Made by a program: the position numbers and the translations under genes. The notes below the pieces were generated by a model. It ran no database searches and was not told the DNA's origin. It saw nothing but the letters and a program-made list of their open reading frames with translations. Source: Shouchella oshimensis (GTDB taxonomy: Bacteria > Bacillota > Bacilli > Bacillales > Bacillaceae_D). From it: a stretch of 64,000 nucleotides of DNA. Within the stretch, counting starts at the first letter, position 1. Each line of letters begins with the position of its first letter. Positions 22,921 through 32,549 of this stretch are shown here, piece after piece. The DNA is taken from assembly GCF_002019765.1 (NCBI RefSeq), contig NZ_KV917380.1:1693858-1757857 (forward strand), read 5' to 3'.

Positions 22921-24627
22921 TTACAGCTTCAATTGTTTCACAATGTCTTCATCTGGTGTGACGAAAAGGGTTGTTTGGTTATCGTATGTGACATAACCAG
23001 GTTTAGCGCCACTTGGTTTTTTTACGTAGCGAATTTTCGTATAATCAACTGGGACGGAGCTTGAATCCCGTGCTTTAGAGAAAAAAGCAGCGATAAGAGC
23101 GGCTTCTTTTAGCGTTATCTCGTCAGGATTCATATCTCGAACAACAACATGTGAGCCTGGAATCTCTTTTGTATGCAGCCAAATCTCGTTTTGGCGAGCC
23201 AGTCGATTCGTAAGATAGTCATTTTGACGGTTATTTTTGCCAACAAGAAATTCAATTCCTGTTGAAGATTGATACCGTTCAAGAGTTGGGTTAGCTGCTT
23301 GCTTTTTTTTCTTTTTCCCTTGTTGCTGACGCTTTTTAACATAGCCCTCTTCCATTAATTCCTCACGAATTTCCTCAACATCTCGTGGAGAAGCAGAGTC
23401 CATTTGTTGAATAAGGGATTCTAAATACGCTAATTCTTGTTCTGTTTTTGTTAGCTGATCAACAACTTCTAATCGAGCGGTTTTGGCTTTCTGGTATTTT
23501 TTAAAATACCATTGAGCATTTTCAGAAGGGGTTTTCTGTGGGTCAAGCTCAATGATAATCGTTCCGCCTGCCTCATCGTAATAATCAACAACTTCGATTT
23601 CAGTCATTCCACGCTTAATCGCAAAAATATTCGCTGTAAGCAGTTCACCCATTTTTTGAAACTGAGTCGCTTCTTCTGCTTGGGTTAATGTTTGCTCAAG
23701 TTTTTTTTGTTTACGAATATTTTTTTGGTATTCATTTTTCAACAGTCGCTCTAAATCATGAGCCTGCTGTTTCACCCGATCTCGCTCAGCTTTGCCGTAG
23801 TAATACGCATCCAGTAGCTCGCTAGCAGTCGGAAACACTCGTTCTTCTCCTTCTGCATGATGAAGAGAAAGGTAAGAAAAAGTCTCTTTTGCACCTTTTC
23901 GCAAGGTGAATGTGTACTGATGATTTTGAATCTGTTCCATAATCGTAACAAACGAATGTGGTACCGTTTGTTTGTTTGCAAAGCCTGACCGATGGACAAT
24001 TTCTTTAGCGAGTAATGGAGAGACACCTGCAAATGCTGATACCAGTTGTTTGTCCATTTTACCAGCATTAAAGTCAAGGTGTTTTACAACATCAGATGCA
24101 TCCGCTTGAAATGGATTTACTTTATCTTGGGCGGGAGGGGCTTTATAGACTTGTCCAGGTCCCACCGTTCGATAGCTACTCTGGTCAAAACGAACGTGTT
24201 TTATACTATCTAAAATCGTTTCTGAGTGGGGGTTGGTAAGAATGATATTGCTATGACGTCCCATAATTTCAAAGATCAATATGCGTTCTGTTTGGTCGCC
24301 AAGTTCATCTTTATTTGCGATAGCCATTCGGATGACGCGATCAAAGCCGTCTTGACTAATCGAACGAATAAAGCCACCTTCAAGATGCTTACGTAGTAGC
24401 ATACAAAACATTGGTGGTTCACTTGGGTTGTCATATTTTTCAGTTGTTACATGAAGACGTGCGAATTGAGCATTGGCAGAAGCGAGCAATGAGTGATTCT
24501 TTCCTTTTGCTCGTATCGTCATGATTAATTCTGTTTTAAATGGTTGGTGAATTTTTGATATTCGCCCACCTATTAAGTGTTGAAGTTCATATGTGATAGC
24601 TCTTGTCATCATGCCATCATAAGACAT
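22921..24627 (-). CDS. rqcH: Ribosome quality control protein RqcH (NFACT family, YloA)
   Basis: Bacterial Rqc2/NEMF homolog. It binds obstructed 50S subunits carrying peptidyl-tRNA and adds C-terminal alanine tails that mark the nascent chain for degradation. The NFACT-N domain is at the N-terminus with the conserved D96-R97 pair needed for tailing. A long coiled coil runs over about residues 280-430, and the NFACT-R domain (about 445-545) carries HTKEIPGSHVVVRD. The 568-aa length matches B. subtilis (570). Older annotation called it a fibronectin-binding protein. The start at 24627 follows AAGAGGTGATC on the minus strand. It is divergent from the Ca2+ ATPase gene. Confidence 0.96.
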   Translation of the reverse strand: MSYDGMMTRAITYELQHLIGGRISKIHQPFKTELIMTIRAKGKNHSLLASANAQFARLHVTTEKYDNPSEPPMFCMLLRKHLEGGFIRSISQDGFDRVIRMAIANKDELGDQTERILIFEIMGRHSNIILTNPHSETILDSIKHVRFDQSSYRTVGPGQVYKAPPAQDKVNPFQADASDVVKHLDFNAGKMDKQLVSAFAGVSPLLAKEIVHRSGFANKQTVPHSFVTIMEQIQNHQYTFTLRKGAKETFSYLSLHHAEGEERVFPTASELLDAYYYGKAERDRVKQQAHDLERLLKNEYQKNIRKQKKLEQTLTQAEEATQFQKMGELLTANIFAIKRGMTEIEVVDYYDEAGGTIIIELDPQKTPSENAQWYFKKYQKAKTARLEVVDQLTKTEQELAYLESLIQQMDSASPRDVEEIREELMEEGYVKKRQQQGKKKKKQAANPTLERYQSSTGIEFLVGKNNRQNDYLTNRLARQNEIWLHTKEIPGSHVVVRDMNPDEITLKEAALIAAFFSKARDSSSVPVDYTKIRYVKKPSGAKPGYVTYDNQTTLFVTPDEDIVKQLKL

Positions 24628-24667
24628 GTGATCACCTCTTTACTTTCTACAACTCGTTTCCTTGATA

Positions 24668-24740
24668 AAGTATAGCATGTTTTTCGGACTTGCTGAATAA
24701 GATGGCTTGTAAGTATAGCATGTACAGTTTATGAGGACAA
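24668..24740 (-). promoter_or_regulatory. Tandem promoter-like elements upstream of rqcH
   Basis: Read on the minus strand, TGCTATACT (extended -10) occurs twice: hexamers at 24669-24674 and 24712-24717. The distal copy has TTGTCC (complement of 24735-24740) exactly 17 bp upstream, a good sigma-A promoter. The proximal copy lacks a clear -35. Both lie in the direct repeat AAGTATAGCATGT (24668-24680 and 24711-24723). Confidence 0.6.
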
Positions 24741-24770
24741 AGGATGGATGTAGATGTGTGAGGTGTATTC

Positions 24771-27488
24771 ATGAAATGGTATAACATGAAGCATGAAGAA
24801 GTGGAGCATAAAACCAATGCAAGCTTGTCAGAAGGGCTAACGGATAAGAATGTGAAGAAGCGAATCAGTACGTATGGATTGAACAAGCTTAAAGAAGCCG
24901 AAAAGGCGTCTGCTTTGGCAACCTTTTTGGCGCAATTTAAAGACTTTATGGTTCTCGTATTACTCGCCGCAACGTTAATATCTGGATTAATAGGCGAAAT
25001 GCTTGATGCTGTGACAATTATGGGTATTGTCTTCCTGAATGCAATTCTAGGTTTTGTGCAAGAACGAAAAGCAGAAAAGTCACTAGATGCTTTAAAAGAA
25101 CTGTCGGCACCGCAAATGACTGTTTTGCGAAATCGTGAATGGGTGAAAGTGCTATCCAGCGAAATTGTACCTGGAGATTATGTGAAAGTTAGTGCTGGAG
25201 ATCGTGTTGGAGCTGATCTTCGGTTAATATCTGTATCCGGTTTACGAATTGATGAAGCTTCTCTAACCGGTGAGTCTGTTCCAACTCATAAGCATGAGCA
25301 TGCTATCGAATATACAGACGTCTCACTAGGAGATCAAGAAAATATGGCTTTCATGGGGACAATGGTTACCCAAGGTAGTGGAACAGGCATTGTAGTTGCT
25401 ACAGGAATGAAAACAGAGATGGGAAAAATTGCTCACCTTCTTCAAGGTACAACGAATGTTGTTACACCATTGCAGCGACGCTTAGAGCAACTTGGAAAGA
25501 CGTTAATCGCTGTTGCGCTATTGCTAACAGCTCTTGTTGTTGGCATTGGTGTTATACAAGGTCACGATGTGCAAACGATGTTTATTTCAGGGGTGTCGTT
25601 GGCTGTCGCAGCTATTCCGGAAGGATTACCTGCTATTGTGACGGTTGCATTAGCTCTAGGAGTGCAGCGAATGATCAAGCGACGAGGTATCGTTCGAAAG
25701 CTTCCTGCTGTTGAGACACTAGGGTGCGCTTCTGTTATTTGTTCAGATAAAACTGGTACACTTACACAAAATAAAATGACAGTAAAAGAGCTTTGGACAG
25801 CTAGTGAACACGTCACTGTTACCGGAAATGGTTTTGAAACAGAAGGGCAGTTTAAAGACAAAGAATTGATCGTAGTACCCAATAAAAAACCGACCGTAAG
25901 TCGTCTATTAAGCTATGGAGTGCTTTGTAATAATGCAACGCTTGTAGAAAAGGAAGTGCGTGAAAAACGCAAAAAGAAGACAACACTTGTGTTAGATGGG
26001 GATCCAACTGAGGGTGCACTCCTTTTATCTGCTTTAAAAGCAGGTTATTCACAAGAAGGTTTGCAAGGGCAATTTAATCGAATTCAAGAGTTTCCCTTTG
26101 ATTCGGGAAGAAAGATGATGACAGTTGTTGTAAAGGATAAGCAGGGGCAATCGTATGTTATTACAAAAGGGGCACCAGACGTTGTTCTTGCTCATTGCGA
26201 ACGTATTCAGAAAGGGACGTTAGATGACATCTTAACAGGGACAGAGCGAAAGCAAGTGAATGCTATCGTTGATAGTATGGCAAGTAAAGCGCTACGAACG
26301 ATTGCCATTGCGTATCGTCCTTTAAAGGTAGGCGAAACGTGCAAAACAACGACAGAAGCAGAGTCGAATCTAACCCTTATTGGTATTCAAGGTATGATCG
26401 ATCCTCCACGAGAAGAAGCAAAGCAAGCCATCCAAGAGTGTCGTGAAGCCGGGATTAAAACGATTATGATTACTGGAGATCATAAGATAACAGCAGCAGC
26501 GATAGCAAAAGAACTAACCATCTTGCCAGAAGGGGGTCTTGTCATCGATGGGAAGACCCTTGATACACTTTCTGTCGAAGAACTTGAAAATAGGGTAGAA
26601 GATATTTACGTTTATGCTAGAGTATCGCCAGAACATAAATTAAAGATCGTTCAAGCTCTCCAAAAACGTGATCATATTGTAGCAATGACAGGGGACGGCG
26701 TAAACGATGCACCGGCTATAAAAGCCGCCAATATCGGAATTGCGATGGGAATCACCGGTACAGATGTTGCAAAAGAAGCGTCTGAATTAGTGTTAGCCGA
26801 TGATAATTTCTTAACAATTAAAGAAGCGATTAAGGAAGGGCGTAATATTTACGAAAATATTCGTAAGTTTATTCGCTACATGTTAGCATCTAATGTCGGC
26901 GAAATTTTAGTGATGTTATTTGCCATGATATTAGGCATGCCACTGCCACTAGTAGCGATACAAATACTATGGATCAATCTCGTAACAGATGGTTTGCCAG
27001 CGATTGCATTAGGTATGGATCAGGCTGAAGGAGATGTTATGAAACGGAAGCCTCGAAAACAAAATGAAAGTGTCTTTGCACGTGGGCTTGGTTGGAAAAT
27101 TATTAGCCGGGGCATTATGATTGGTGTTGTAACAATCGCGGCTTTTGCACTTACGTACAACAATAATCCTGAACAACTTATTTTAGCGCAAACTGTTGCC
27201 TTTTTAACACTCGTGATGGCGCAATTAATACATGTGTTTGATTGCCGCAGCGAATACTCCATCTATCACAGAAATTTATTTGAAAACAAATACTTAGTAG
27301 GAGCTGTATTCATCTCAGTTCTTCTCATGATTGCGGTTATTTATGTACCTCAGCTTCAACCCATTTTCCATACTGTCCCTCTAGGTTTACAAGAGTGGTT
27401 ACTCGTTATGGGTATGGCCGCTATACCAACCGTTGTTCTCGGTGGGTTTCAATTGTTTAAAAAGCAAGACGTACGTACAGCTCAATAA
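24771..27488 (+). CDS. yloB: Calcium-transporting P-type ATPase (YloB type)
   Basis: P2A-type SERCA-like ATPase moving Ca2+ across the membrane. The actuator motif LTGES is at 165-169, the membrane helix 4 site PEGLPA at 283-288, the phosphorylated aspartate D326 in DKTGTLT, KGAPD in the nucleotide domain, and the hinge TGDGVNDAPAIKAA later. About ten membrane helices are visible, the last four after residue 760. 905 aa, close to B. subtilis YloB (890). The start MKWYNMKHEEVEH aligns with the family. In B. subtilis the homolog affects spore germination and resistance. A terminator-like hairpin follows. Confidence 0.94.
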   Translation: MKWYNMKHEEVEHKTNASLSEGLTDKNVKKRISTYGLNKLKEAEKASALATFLAQFKDFMVLVLLAATLISGLIGEMLDAVTIMGIVFLNAILGFVQERKAEKSLDALKELSAPQMTVLRNREWVKVLSSEIVPGDYVKVSAGDRVGADLRLISVSGLRIDEASLTGESVPTHKHEHAIEYTDVSLGDQENMAFMGTMVTQGSGTGIVVATGMKTEMGKIAHLLQGTTNVVTPLQRRLEQLGKTLIAVALLLTALVVGIGVIQGHDVQTMFISGVSLAVAAIPEGLPAIVTVALALGVQRMIKRRGIVRKLPAVETLGCASVICSDKTGTLTQNKMTVKELWTASEHVTVTGNGFETEGQFKDKELIVVPNKKPTVSRLLSYGVLCNNATLVEKEVREKRKKKTTLVLDGDPTEGALLLSALKAGYSQEGLQGQFNRIQEFPFDSGRKMMTVVVKDKQGQSYVITKGAPDVVLAHCERIQKGTLDDILTGTERKQVNAIVDSMASKALRTIAIAYRPLKVGETCKTTTEAESNLTLIGIQGMIDPPREEAKQAIQECREAGIKTIMITGDHKITAAAIAKELTILPEGGLVIDGKTLDTLSVEELENRVEDIYVYARVSPEHKLKIVQALQKRDHIVAMTGDGVNDAPAIKAANIGIAMGITGTDVAKEASELVLADDNFLTIKEAIKEGRNIYENIRKFIRYMLASNVGEILVMLFAMILGMPLPLVAIQILWINLVTDGLPAIALGMDQAEGDVMKRKPRKQNESVFARGLGWKIISRGIMIGVVTIAAFALTYNNNPEQLILAQTVAFLTLVMAQLIHVFDCRSEYSIYHRNLFENKYLVGAVFISVLLMIAVIYVPQLQPIFHTVPLGLQEWLLVMGMAAIPTVVLGGFQLFKKQDVRTAQ

Positions 27489-27496
27489 TGATAGCG

Positions 27497-27547
27497 AAGG
27501 TTGCTCCAAGAGGTTTTCGTATAACTCTTTTGGCAGGCAGCCTTTTT
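27497..27547 (+). terminator. Terminator-like hairpin after yloB
   Basis: AAGGTTGC pairs with GCAGCCTT (G-U pairs allowed), and inside it CCAAGAG can pair with CTCTTTTGG, ending in five T at 27543-27547. The structure has internal mismatches but is well placed 8 nt after the ATPase stop. Confidence 0.65.
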
Positions 27548-27646
27548 CGTGATCTTTACGGCACATGCGAAATAAGGTAAAATTAGTACTTACATGAATC
27601 TTGTACGAGTTTCTCGGATATTTACCCGTATAACAATAGAGAGATT

Positions 27647-27655
27647 TGGTATAAT
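27647..27655 (+). promoter_or_regulatory. Extended -10 promoter upstream of remA
   Basis: TGGTATAAT at 27647-27655 has a perfect -10 hexamer and a TGn extension. No good -35 lies 17 bp upstream. It lies 45 bp before the remA ATG and would drive remA-gmk-rpoZ. Confidence 0.65.
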
Positions 27656-27700
27656 GAGTGATAGAATAGCAGCTCGTTTACTTTTATGGAGGATTGAAGA

Positions 27701-27964
27701 ATGACCATTAAATTAATCAACATTGGCTTCGGCAATATTGTCTCCGCAAATCGAATTATTTCGATTGTCAGTCCAGAATCGGCACCAATCAAGCGCATTA
27801 TGCAGGAAGCTCGAGAACGGAATATGTTAATTGATGCGACATACGGAAGAAGAACTCGGGCTGTCATTGTGACAGATTCTGACCATGTAATCTTAAGTGC
27901 GGTTCAACCAGAAACGGTTGCTCAACGATTACATACGAAAGACGAAGAAGCTGACGAGGCTTAA
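27701..27964 (+). CDS. remA: Extracellular matrix regulator RemA (DUF370)
   Basis: Small DNA-binding protein that activates biofilm matrix and osmoprotection genes in B. subtilis, forming ring-like oligomers on DNA. The first 75 residues, including [19 protein letters not shown] and [13 protein letters not shown], are nearly invariant in the family. 87 aa. The ATG at 27701 follows TGGAGG. It precedes gmk as in most Bacillales; the yloC (YicC family) gene usually found just upstream is absent here. Confidence 0.95.
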   Translation: MTIKLINIGFGNIVSANRIISIVSPESAPIKRIMQEARERNMLIDATYGRRTRAVIVTDSDHVILSAVQPETVAQRLHTKDEEADEA

Positions 27965-27986
27965 AAGCGGGAGGTAAACCATTTTG

Positions 27987-28598
27987 ATGAAGCGAGAAAA
28001 GGGGCTATTAATCGTTCTATCAGGTCCAGCTGGTGTTGGCAAAGGGACGGTTTGTGGCGCTCTTCGGAATCAAGATACAGCGATTGAATACTCTGTTTCT
28101 GCGACAACGAGAAAGCCAAGAGCTGGAGAGGAACATGGAGTCAACTATTTCTTTAAATCAAGAGAAGAGTTTAAAGAAATGATTCAAAATGACGCGTTGC
28201 TTGAATGGGCAGAATATGTAGGTAATTTTTATGGAACGCCCATCGATTATGTGAGAGAAACGATTGATGCAGGTAGAGACATTATTTTAGAGATCGAAGT
28301 TCAAGGAGCACAAAAGGTTCGCAAAGCATTCCCTGAAGGTGTCTTTATTTTCTTAGCTCCTCCAAGCTTAAAGGAACTACGGGATCGCATCGTTGGTCGA
28401 GGTACAGAAACAGAAGATATTATTAATGAACGGATGCATGTGGCGAAAGAGGAAATTGATTTAATGCGCATGTATGACTACGTTGTCGAAAATGATGAAG
28501 TGGAGCTTGCTGTCGAGCGTATTAAAGCAATTGTTACAGCTGAACACTGTCGTCGTGAGCGATTAAAATACCAAGAATTAGTTGAGGTGAAGAAATAA
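27987..28598 (+). CDS. gmk: Guanylate kinase
   Basis: Phosphorylates GMP to GDP. The P-loop GPAGVGKGT is at residues 13-21 and the GMP-binding [19 protein letters not shown] follows. The 203-aa length is standard. ATG 27987 gives [13 protein letters not shown], like the family; a TTG three bases upstream is slightly better spaced from GGGAGG and cannot be excluded. The stop codon shares its last base with the rpoZ start. Confidence 0.96.
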   Translation: MKREKGLLIVLSGPAGVGKGTVCGALRNQDTAIEYSVSATTRKPRAGEEHGVNYFFKSREEFKEMIQNDALLEWAEYVGNFYGTPIDYVRETIDAGRDIILEIEVQGAQKVRKAFPEGVFIFLAPPSLKELRDRIVGRGTETEDIINERMHVAKEEIDLMRMYDYVVENDEVELAVERIKAIVTAEHCRRERLKYQELVEVKK

Positions 28599-28825
28599 TG
28601 CTTTATCCATCCATTGATAGCTTATTAGAAAAACTCGATTCAAAATACTCACTTGTGACCGTCTCTTCAAGACGTGCTCGAGAAATGAAAGAAGTAGCTA
28701 GTCGAGTACCTCTAGCAACTCAACCGAAATCGTATAAATTCGTTGGATTAGCTTTAGAGGAAATTGTGCAAGATCGTTTAACCCATCGCGTTCCGTCACA
28801 AGACGAAATGGACAATAAAGAGTAA
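28598..28825 (+). CDS. rpoZ: RNA polymerase omega subunit
   Basis: Small subunit that helps assemble the beta-prime subunit and links polymerase to (p)ppGpp in some bacteria. The N-terminus [19 protein letters not shown] and [10 protein letters not shown] are typical of Firmicutes omega. 75 aa. It overlaps gmk by one base, a conserved gmk-rpoZ arrangement. Confidence 0.94.
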   Translation: MLYPSIDSLLEKLDSKYSLVTVSSRRAREMKEVASRVPLATQPKSYKFVGLALEEIVQDRLTHRVPSQDEMDNKE

Positions 28826-28837
28826 ATACTAAATAGC

Positions 28838-28908
28838 AAGCTGTCTTCGTAGACTAAAAAGCACTTCTTTTGTAAAGTAAGTGATTAGTAGAGGAGACAG
28901 CTTTTTTT
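28838..28908 (+). terminator. Long-loop terminator between rpoZ and coaBC
   Basis: AAGCTGTCT (28838-28846) pairs with AGACAGCTT (28895-28903) and is followed by seven T. The 48-nt interior can form a smaller CACTT/AAGTG hairpin. The T run ends only about 15 bp before the coaBC start, so it also acts on coaBC if transcription comes from upstream. Confidence 0.75.
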
Positions 28909-28924
28909 ATGCGAGGTGACCAAA

Positions 28925-30133
28925 GTGTTTAAAAATAAAACGATCGTTATTGGAGTAAGTGGAGGAATTGCTGCTTTTAAAAGCGCGGCATTAGTTAGCA
29001 AACTCACACAAGCTGGGGCAAATGTTTATGTCGTGATGACTGACTCTGCAAAGCAATTTATTGCCCCTACGACATTTCAAGCACTGTCTAGAAACGAAGT
29101 CTATACAGATACATTTTATGAGCCTGATTCAACAAAAATTGCACATATCGATCTTGCAGATCAAGCCGACCTTGTCCTTGTTGCGCCTGCTAGCGCAAAC
29201 ACAGTGGCAAAGGTAGCAAATGGACTTGCCGATAATATGTTAACGACGATGTTATTAGCAACGAAAGCACCTGTTGTGTTTGCCCCGGCTATGAACGTTA
29301 ATATGTATGACCATCCAGCCACACAACGAAATTTACAGCAATTAAAAGCGTACGGCTTTCAAGTGATTGAACCCAATGCTGGCTATTTAGCCTGTGGATG
29401 GGTCGGCAAAGGTCGAATGGCAGAGCCAGAAGACTTATTGGAACTCGTTCAACTGATGTGCTTAGATCAAACTGTATTTACCGGAAAGCGGGTGTTGATT
29501 ACAGCAGGGCCAACTCGGGAAAAAATCGATCCTGTTCGGTATTTGTCGAACTATTCTTCTGGCAAGACAGGCTATGCCCTTGCTACAGAAGCGAGAAACC
29601 GTGGGGCTCATGTAACGCTTGTAACGGGTCCAACAGGCTTAAAGCCTCCTAGCGGTGTAGATGTTGTGCCGATACAATCAGCTGAAGACCTCTATGAAGA
29701 AGTGACAAAGCGATTTAATGACGTTGATATTGTTGTGAAGTCTGCTGCAGTAGCAGATTATGCTCCTGAAATTGTCGAAAATCAAAAGCGTAAGAAACAA
29801 ACAGATCAATGGTCTTTACCGCTAAAGAAAACCCGTGACACGTTAAAGCGTTTAGGTGAGTTAAAGCAAAGCCAAGTGCTTGTTGGATTTGCAGCTGAAT
29901 CGCAAGACGTTGAATTCTACGCAAAAGACAAGCTTGAACGAAAAAACCTAGACCTCATTGTTGCGAATAATATTACAACGGAAGGCGCAGGGTTTGATCA
30001 TGATACAAATATCGTGACTGTTTATGCAAAAGATCACTATGAGAAACGTTACCCACTTGCATCAAAGAAAGATGTGGCTCTTCATATTTTTGATGAAATT
30101 GAAGCCTATATGAAAAGAAGCGATGTCTTGTGA
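28925..30133 (+). CDS. coaBC: Bifunctional phosphopantothenoylcysteine synthetase/decarboxylase
   Basis: Two steps of coenzyme A synthesis. The N-terminal CoaC flavoprotein (1-185) has GVSGGIAAFKS, the catalytic histidine in AHIDLADQADL, PASANT, and the substrate cysteine loop ACGWVGKGRM. The C-terminal CoaB domain starts near residue 190 with VLITAGPTREKIDPVRYLSN. I chose GTG 28925, preceded by GCGAGGTGA; an in-frame GTG at 28916 lies inside that site. 402 aa, normal length. It overlaps priA by four bases. Confidence 0.95.
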   Translation: MFKNKTIVIGVSGGIAAFKSAALVSKLTQAGANVYVVMTDSAKQFIAPTTFQALSRNEVYTDTFYEPDSTKIAHIDLADQADLVLVAPASANTVAKVANGLADNMLTTMLLATKAPVVFAPAMNVNMYDHPATQRNLQQLKAYGFQVIEPNAGYLACGWVGKGRMAEPEDLLELVQLMCLDQTVFTGKRVLITAGPTREKIDPVRYLSNYSSGKTGYALATEARNRGAHVTLVTGPTGLKPPSGVDVVPIQSAEDLYEEVTKRFNDVDIVVKSAAVADYAPEIVENQKRKKQTDQWSLPLKKTRDTLKRLGELKQSQVLVGFAAESQDVEFYAKDKLERKNLDLIVANNITTEGAGFDHDTNIVTVYAKDHYEKRYPLASKKDVALHIFDEIEAYMKRSDVL

Positions 30134-32532
30134 TTGCGCGTATTATTGTAGACGTACCTACCGCACAAACAGATCGACTCTTTGATTATAAAGTTCCAAA
30201 CGAATGGGATATGCTTGTTCAGCCAGGTATTCGGGTTGTCGTACCTTTTGGACCGCGTAAAATCCAAGGCTTTGTTATGGAGCGAACTGATACAAGTGAC
30301 GTGAAAAATATGAAAGCCATCATTGAAGTACTGGATCCTGTGCCGGTGCTGAGTGATGAATTGCTAGCCCTTGGCAAGTGGTTAGCAAAGGCAACGATTT
30401 GTTTTCAAGTTACTGCTTTTCAAGCGATGCTACCAGCGGCATTAAAGACAAAAGTCTCTAAAAAAATTCAAGTAAGGGTTGAAAAAACGGAGCTGCCAGA
30501 ACAGGTACGTATCTTATTTGGTAATGGGAATCAATTGGATTGGGATGCGTTAAAAAAAGGGGAACCAAGTCATCTTCTTACAATGAAAAAGGCTATAGAA
30601 GCGGGTCTTGTTGAAATTGAATATGCAACAAAAGCGCATACGAAAATGAAAACAGAACGAGTTGTTACGGTTAGTGATGTATCTGACGCAGAGCTTGAAT
30701 CCGTTCAGCGAAAAGCGAAGAAGCAGTTTGAATTGATTCAATACTTGAAGAAAAAAAAGCAGCCTTTCCCATCACAGCAAGCGATGAGCGAAACGAAAAC
30801 GAGTCGTGCGACGCTAAACGCATTACTTGACAAAGGGTTGGTTCGTGAGTGGGCACAAGAAGTGTACCGGGATCCGACAAGCAATGAGACGTTTAACAAA
30901 TCAGAGCCGCTTTTATTAACGCCACAGCAACAAGAAGCACTTCACATGATTTCACGTCCCATTGAGGAAGACCGATATGAAACGATTCTACTGCACGGTG
31001 TCACAGGAAGTGGAAAAACGGAAATCTATTTACAAGCAATTGCTAAAGTACTGGAAAAAGGGCAAGAAGCTATTATGCTTGTTCCTGAAATTTCGCTTAC
31101 TCCACAAATGGTGAATCGTTTTAAAGCTCGTTTCGGCAATTTAGTAGCCATTATGCATTCTGGTTTGTCCAATGGGGAGAAATATGACGAGTGGCGGAAA
31201 ATTCATAGAAAAGAAGTCAGTGTTGTTGTAGGAGCTCGTTCCGCTGTATTTGCACCATTTACAAACCTCGGTTTACTTATTGTTGATGAAGAGCATGAAT
31301 CAAGTTATAAGCAAGAAGAAGCACCACGTTACCATACAAGAGATGTTGCGAAATACCGTGGAGAGATCCATCGAGCGCCAGTCATATTAGGAAGTGCGAC
31401 CCCATCAATTGAATCGTTCGCTCGTGCAAAGAAAGGCAACTATACGTTGGTTTCGTTGCAAGAACGAGTAAATGCACGGCCGATGCCTGAAGTAGAAATT
31501 GTGGATATGCGTGAGGAGCTTCGCAATGGTAATCGTTCAATGTTCTCTAGAGCGTTGCTTCAAGGCATCCGAGACCGGTTGGATCGAAAAGAACAATCGG
31601 TGCTATTTTTAAATCGACGTGGTTATTCAACATTTGTTATGTGTAGAGATTGTGGCTATGTGGCATCATGTGATTATTGTGATATCTCATACACCTACCA
31701 TCGAAAAGGGCATTCGTTAAAATGTCATTATTGCGGCGATGAAAAACCAATGCCAACAACATGCTCGGAGTGTGGAAGTGAACACATTCGATTCTTCGGC
31801 TCAGGTACACAAAAAGTCGAAGAAGAGCTGTATAAACATTTCCCAGAGGCGACCGTTATTCGAATGGATGTCGACACAACAAGAAAGAAAGGCTCTCATA
31901 AGGCATTACTCGATGCATTTGGACAAGGCAAAGGCGATATTTTACTTGGTACACAAATGATTGCAAAAGGGCTTGATTTTCCAAACATCACGTTAGTCGG
32001 TGTCCTTGCTGCAGATTCAATGCTCCATATTCCAGATTTTCGAAGTGCAGAGCGGACATTTCAAGTGTTAGAACAAGTTGCAGGACGAGCAGGACGGGCA
32101 GAATTAACAGGAGAAGTGATTGTTCAATCATACACCCCAGAGCATTACAGCATTCAACTTGTAAAGCAACACGACTACGAGCAATTTTTCGCAAGTGAAA
32201 TGAGAATACGTAAGCAAGGTGGCTATCCCCCTTATTATTATATGGCTCTTCTTACGATCTCTGATCAAGATTTAGCCATAGTAATAAAAACATCCGGGAA
32301 AATAGCGGAATACTTAAAACGTAGCCTAAGCAAGGATACGGTCGTTCTTGGCCCTGTTGTCTCGCCAATTGCCCGTATCAAAGATAGATATCGCTATCAA
32401 TGCGTGATAAAATATAAACATGAGCCGAAATTATATGAGACATTAGAAACCGTATTAAACCATTATCAACGGGATACGACAACGAAACGGTTATCAATTA
32501 GTATGGATGTCCATCCGTACTTTTTTATGTAA
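30130..32532 (+). CDS. priA: Primosomal protein N' (replication restart helicase PriA)
   Basis: Superfamily 2 helicase that reloads the replicative helicase at stalled forks. The DNA-binding domain occupies the first 110 residues or so. Walker [10 protein letters not shown] is at 290-298 and the DEEH box at 386-389. The zinc region shows eight cysteines between about 500 and 550 ([13 protein letters not shown] and later CHYC, CSEC). The 800-aa length matches B. subtilis (805). GTG 30130 overlaps the coaBC stop (GTGA). The def gene usually found between priA and fmt is missing. Confidence 0.96.
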   Translation: MIARIIVDVPTAQTDRLFDYKVPNEWDMLVQPGIRVVVPFGPRKIQGFVMERTDTSDVKNMKAIIEVLDPVPVLSDELLALGKWLAKATICFQVTAFQAMLPAALKTKVSKKIQVRVEKTELPEQVRILFGNGNQLDWDALKKGEPSHLLTMKKAIEAGLVEIEYATKAHTKMKTERVVTVSDVSDAELESVQRKAKKQFELIQYLKKKKQPFPSQQAMSETKTSRATLNALLDKGLVREWAQEVYRDPTSNETFNKSEPLLLTPQQQEALHMISRPIEEDRYETILLHGVTGSGKTEIYLQAIAKVLEKGQEAIMLVPEISLTPQMVNRFKARFGNLVAIMHSGLSNGEKYDEWRKIHRKEVSVVVGARSAVFAPFTNLGLLIVDEEHESSYKQEEAPRYHTRDVAKYRGEIHRAPVILGSATPSIESFARAKKGNYTLVSLQERVNARPMPEVEIVDMREELRNGNRSMFSRALLQGIRDRLDRKEQSVLFLNRRGYSTFVMCRDCGYVASCDYCDISYTYHRKGHSLKCHYCGDEKPMPTTCSECGSEHIRFFGSGTQKVEEELYKHFPEATVIRMDVDTTRKKGSHKALLDAFGQGKGDILLGTQMIAKGLDFPNITLVGVLAADSMLHIPDFRSAERTFQVLEQVAGRAGRAELTGEVIVQSYTPEHYSIQLVKQHDYEQFFASEMRIRKQGGYPPYYYMALLTISDQDLAIVIKTSGKIAEYLKRSLSKDTVVLGPVVSPIARIKDRYRYQCVIKYKHEPKLYETLETVLNHYQRDTTTKRLSISMDVHPYFFM

Positions 32533-32549
32533 GGACAGGAGTGACGAAT

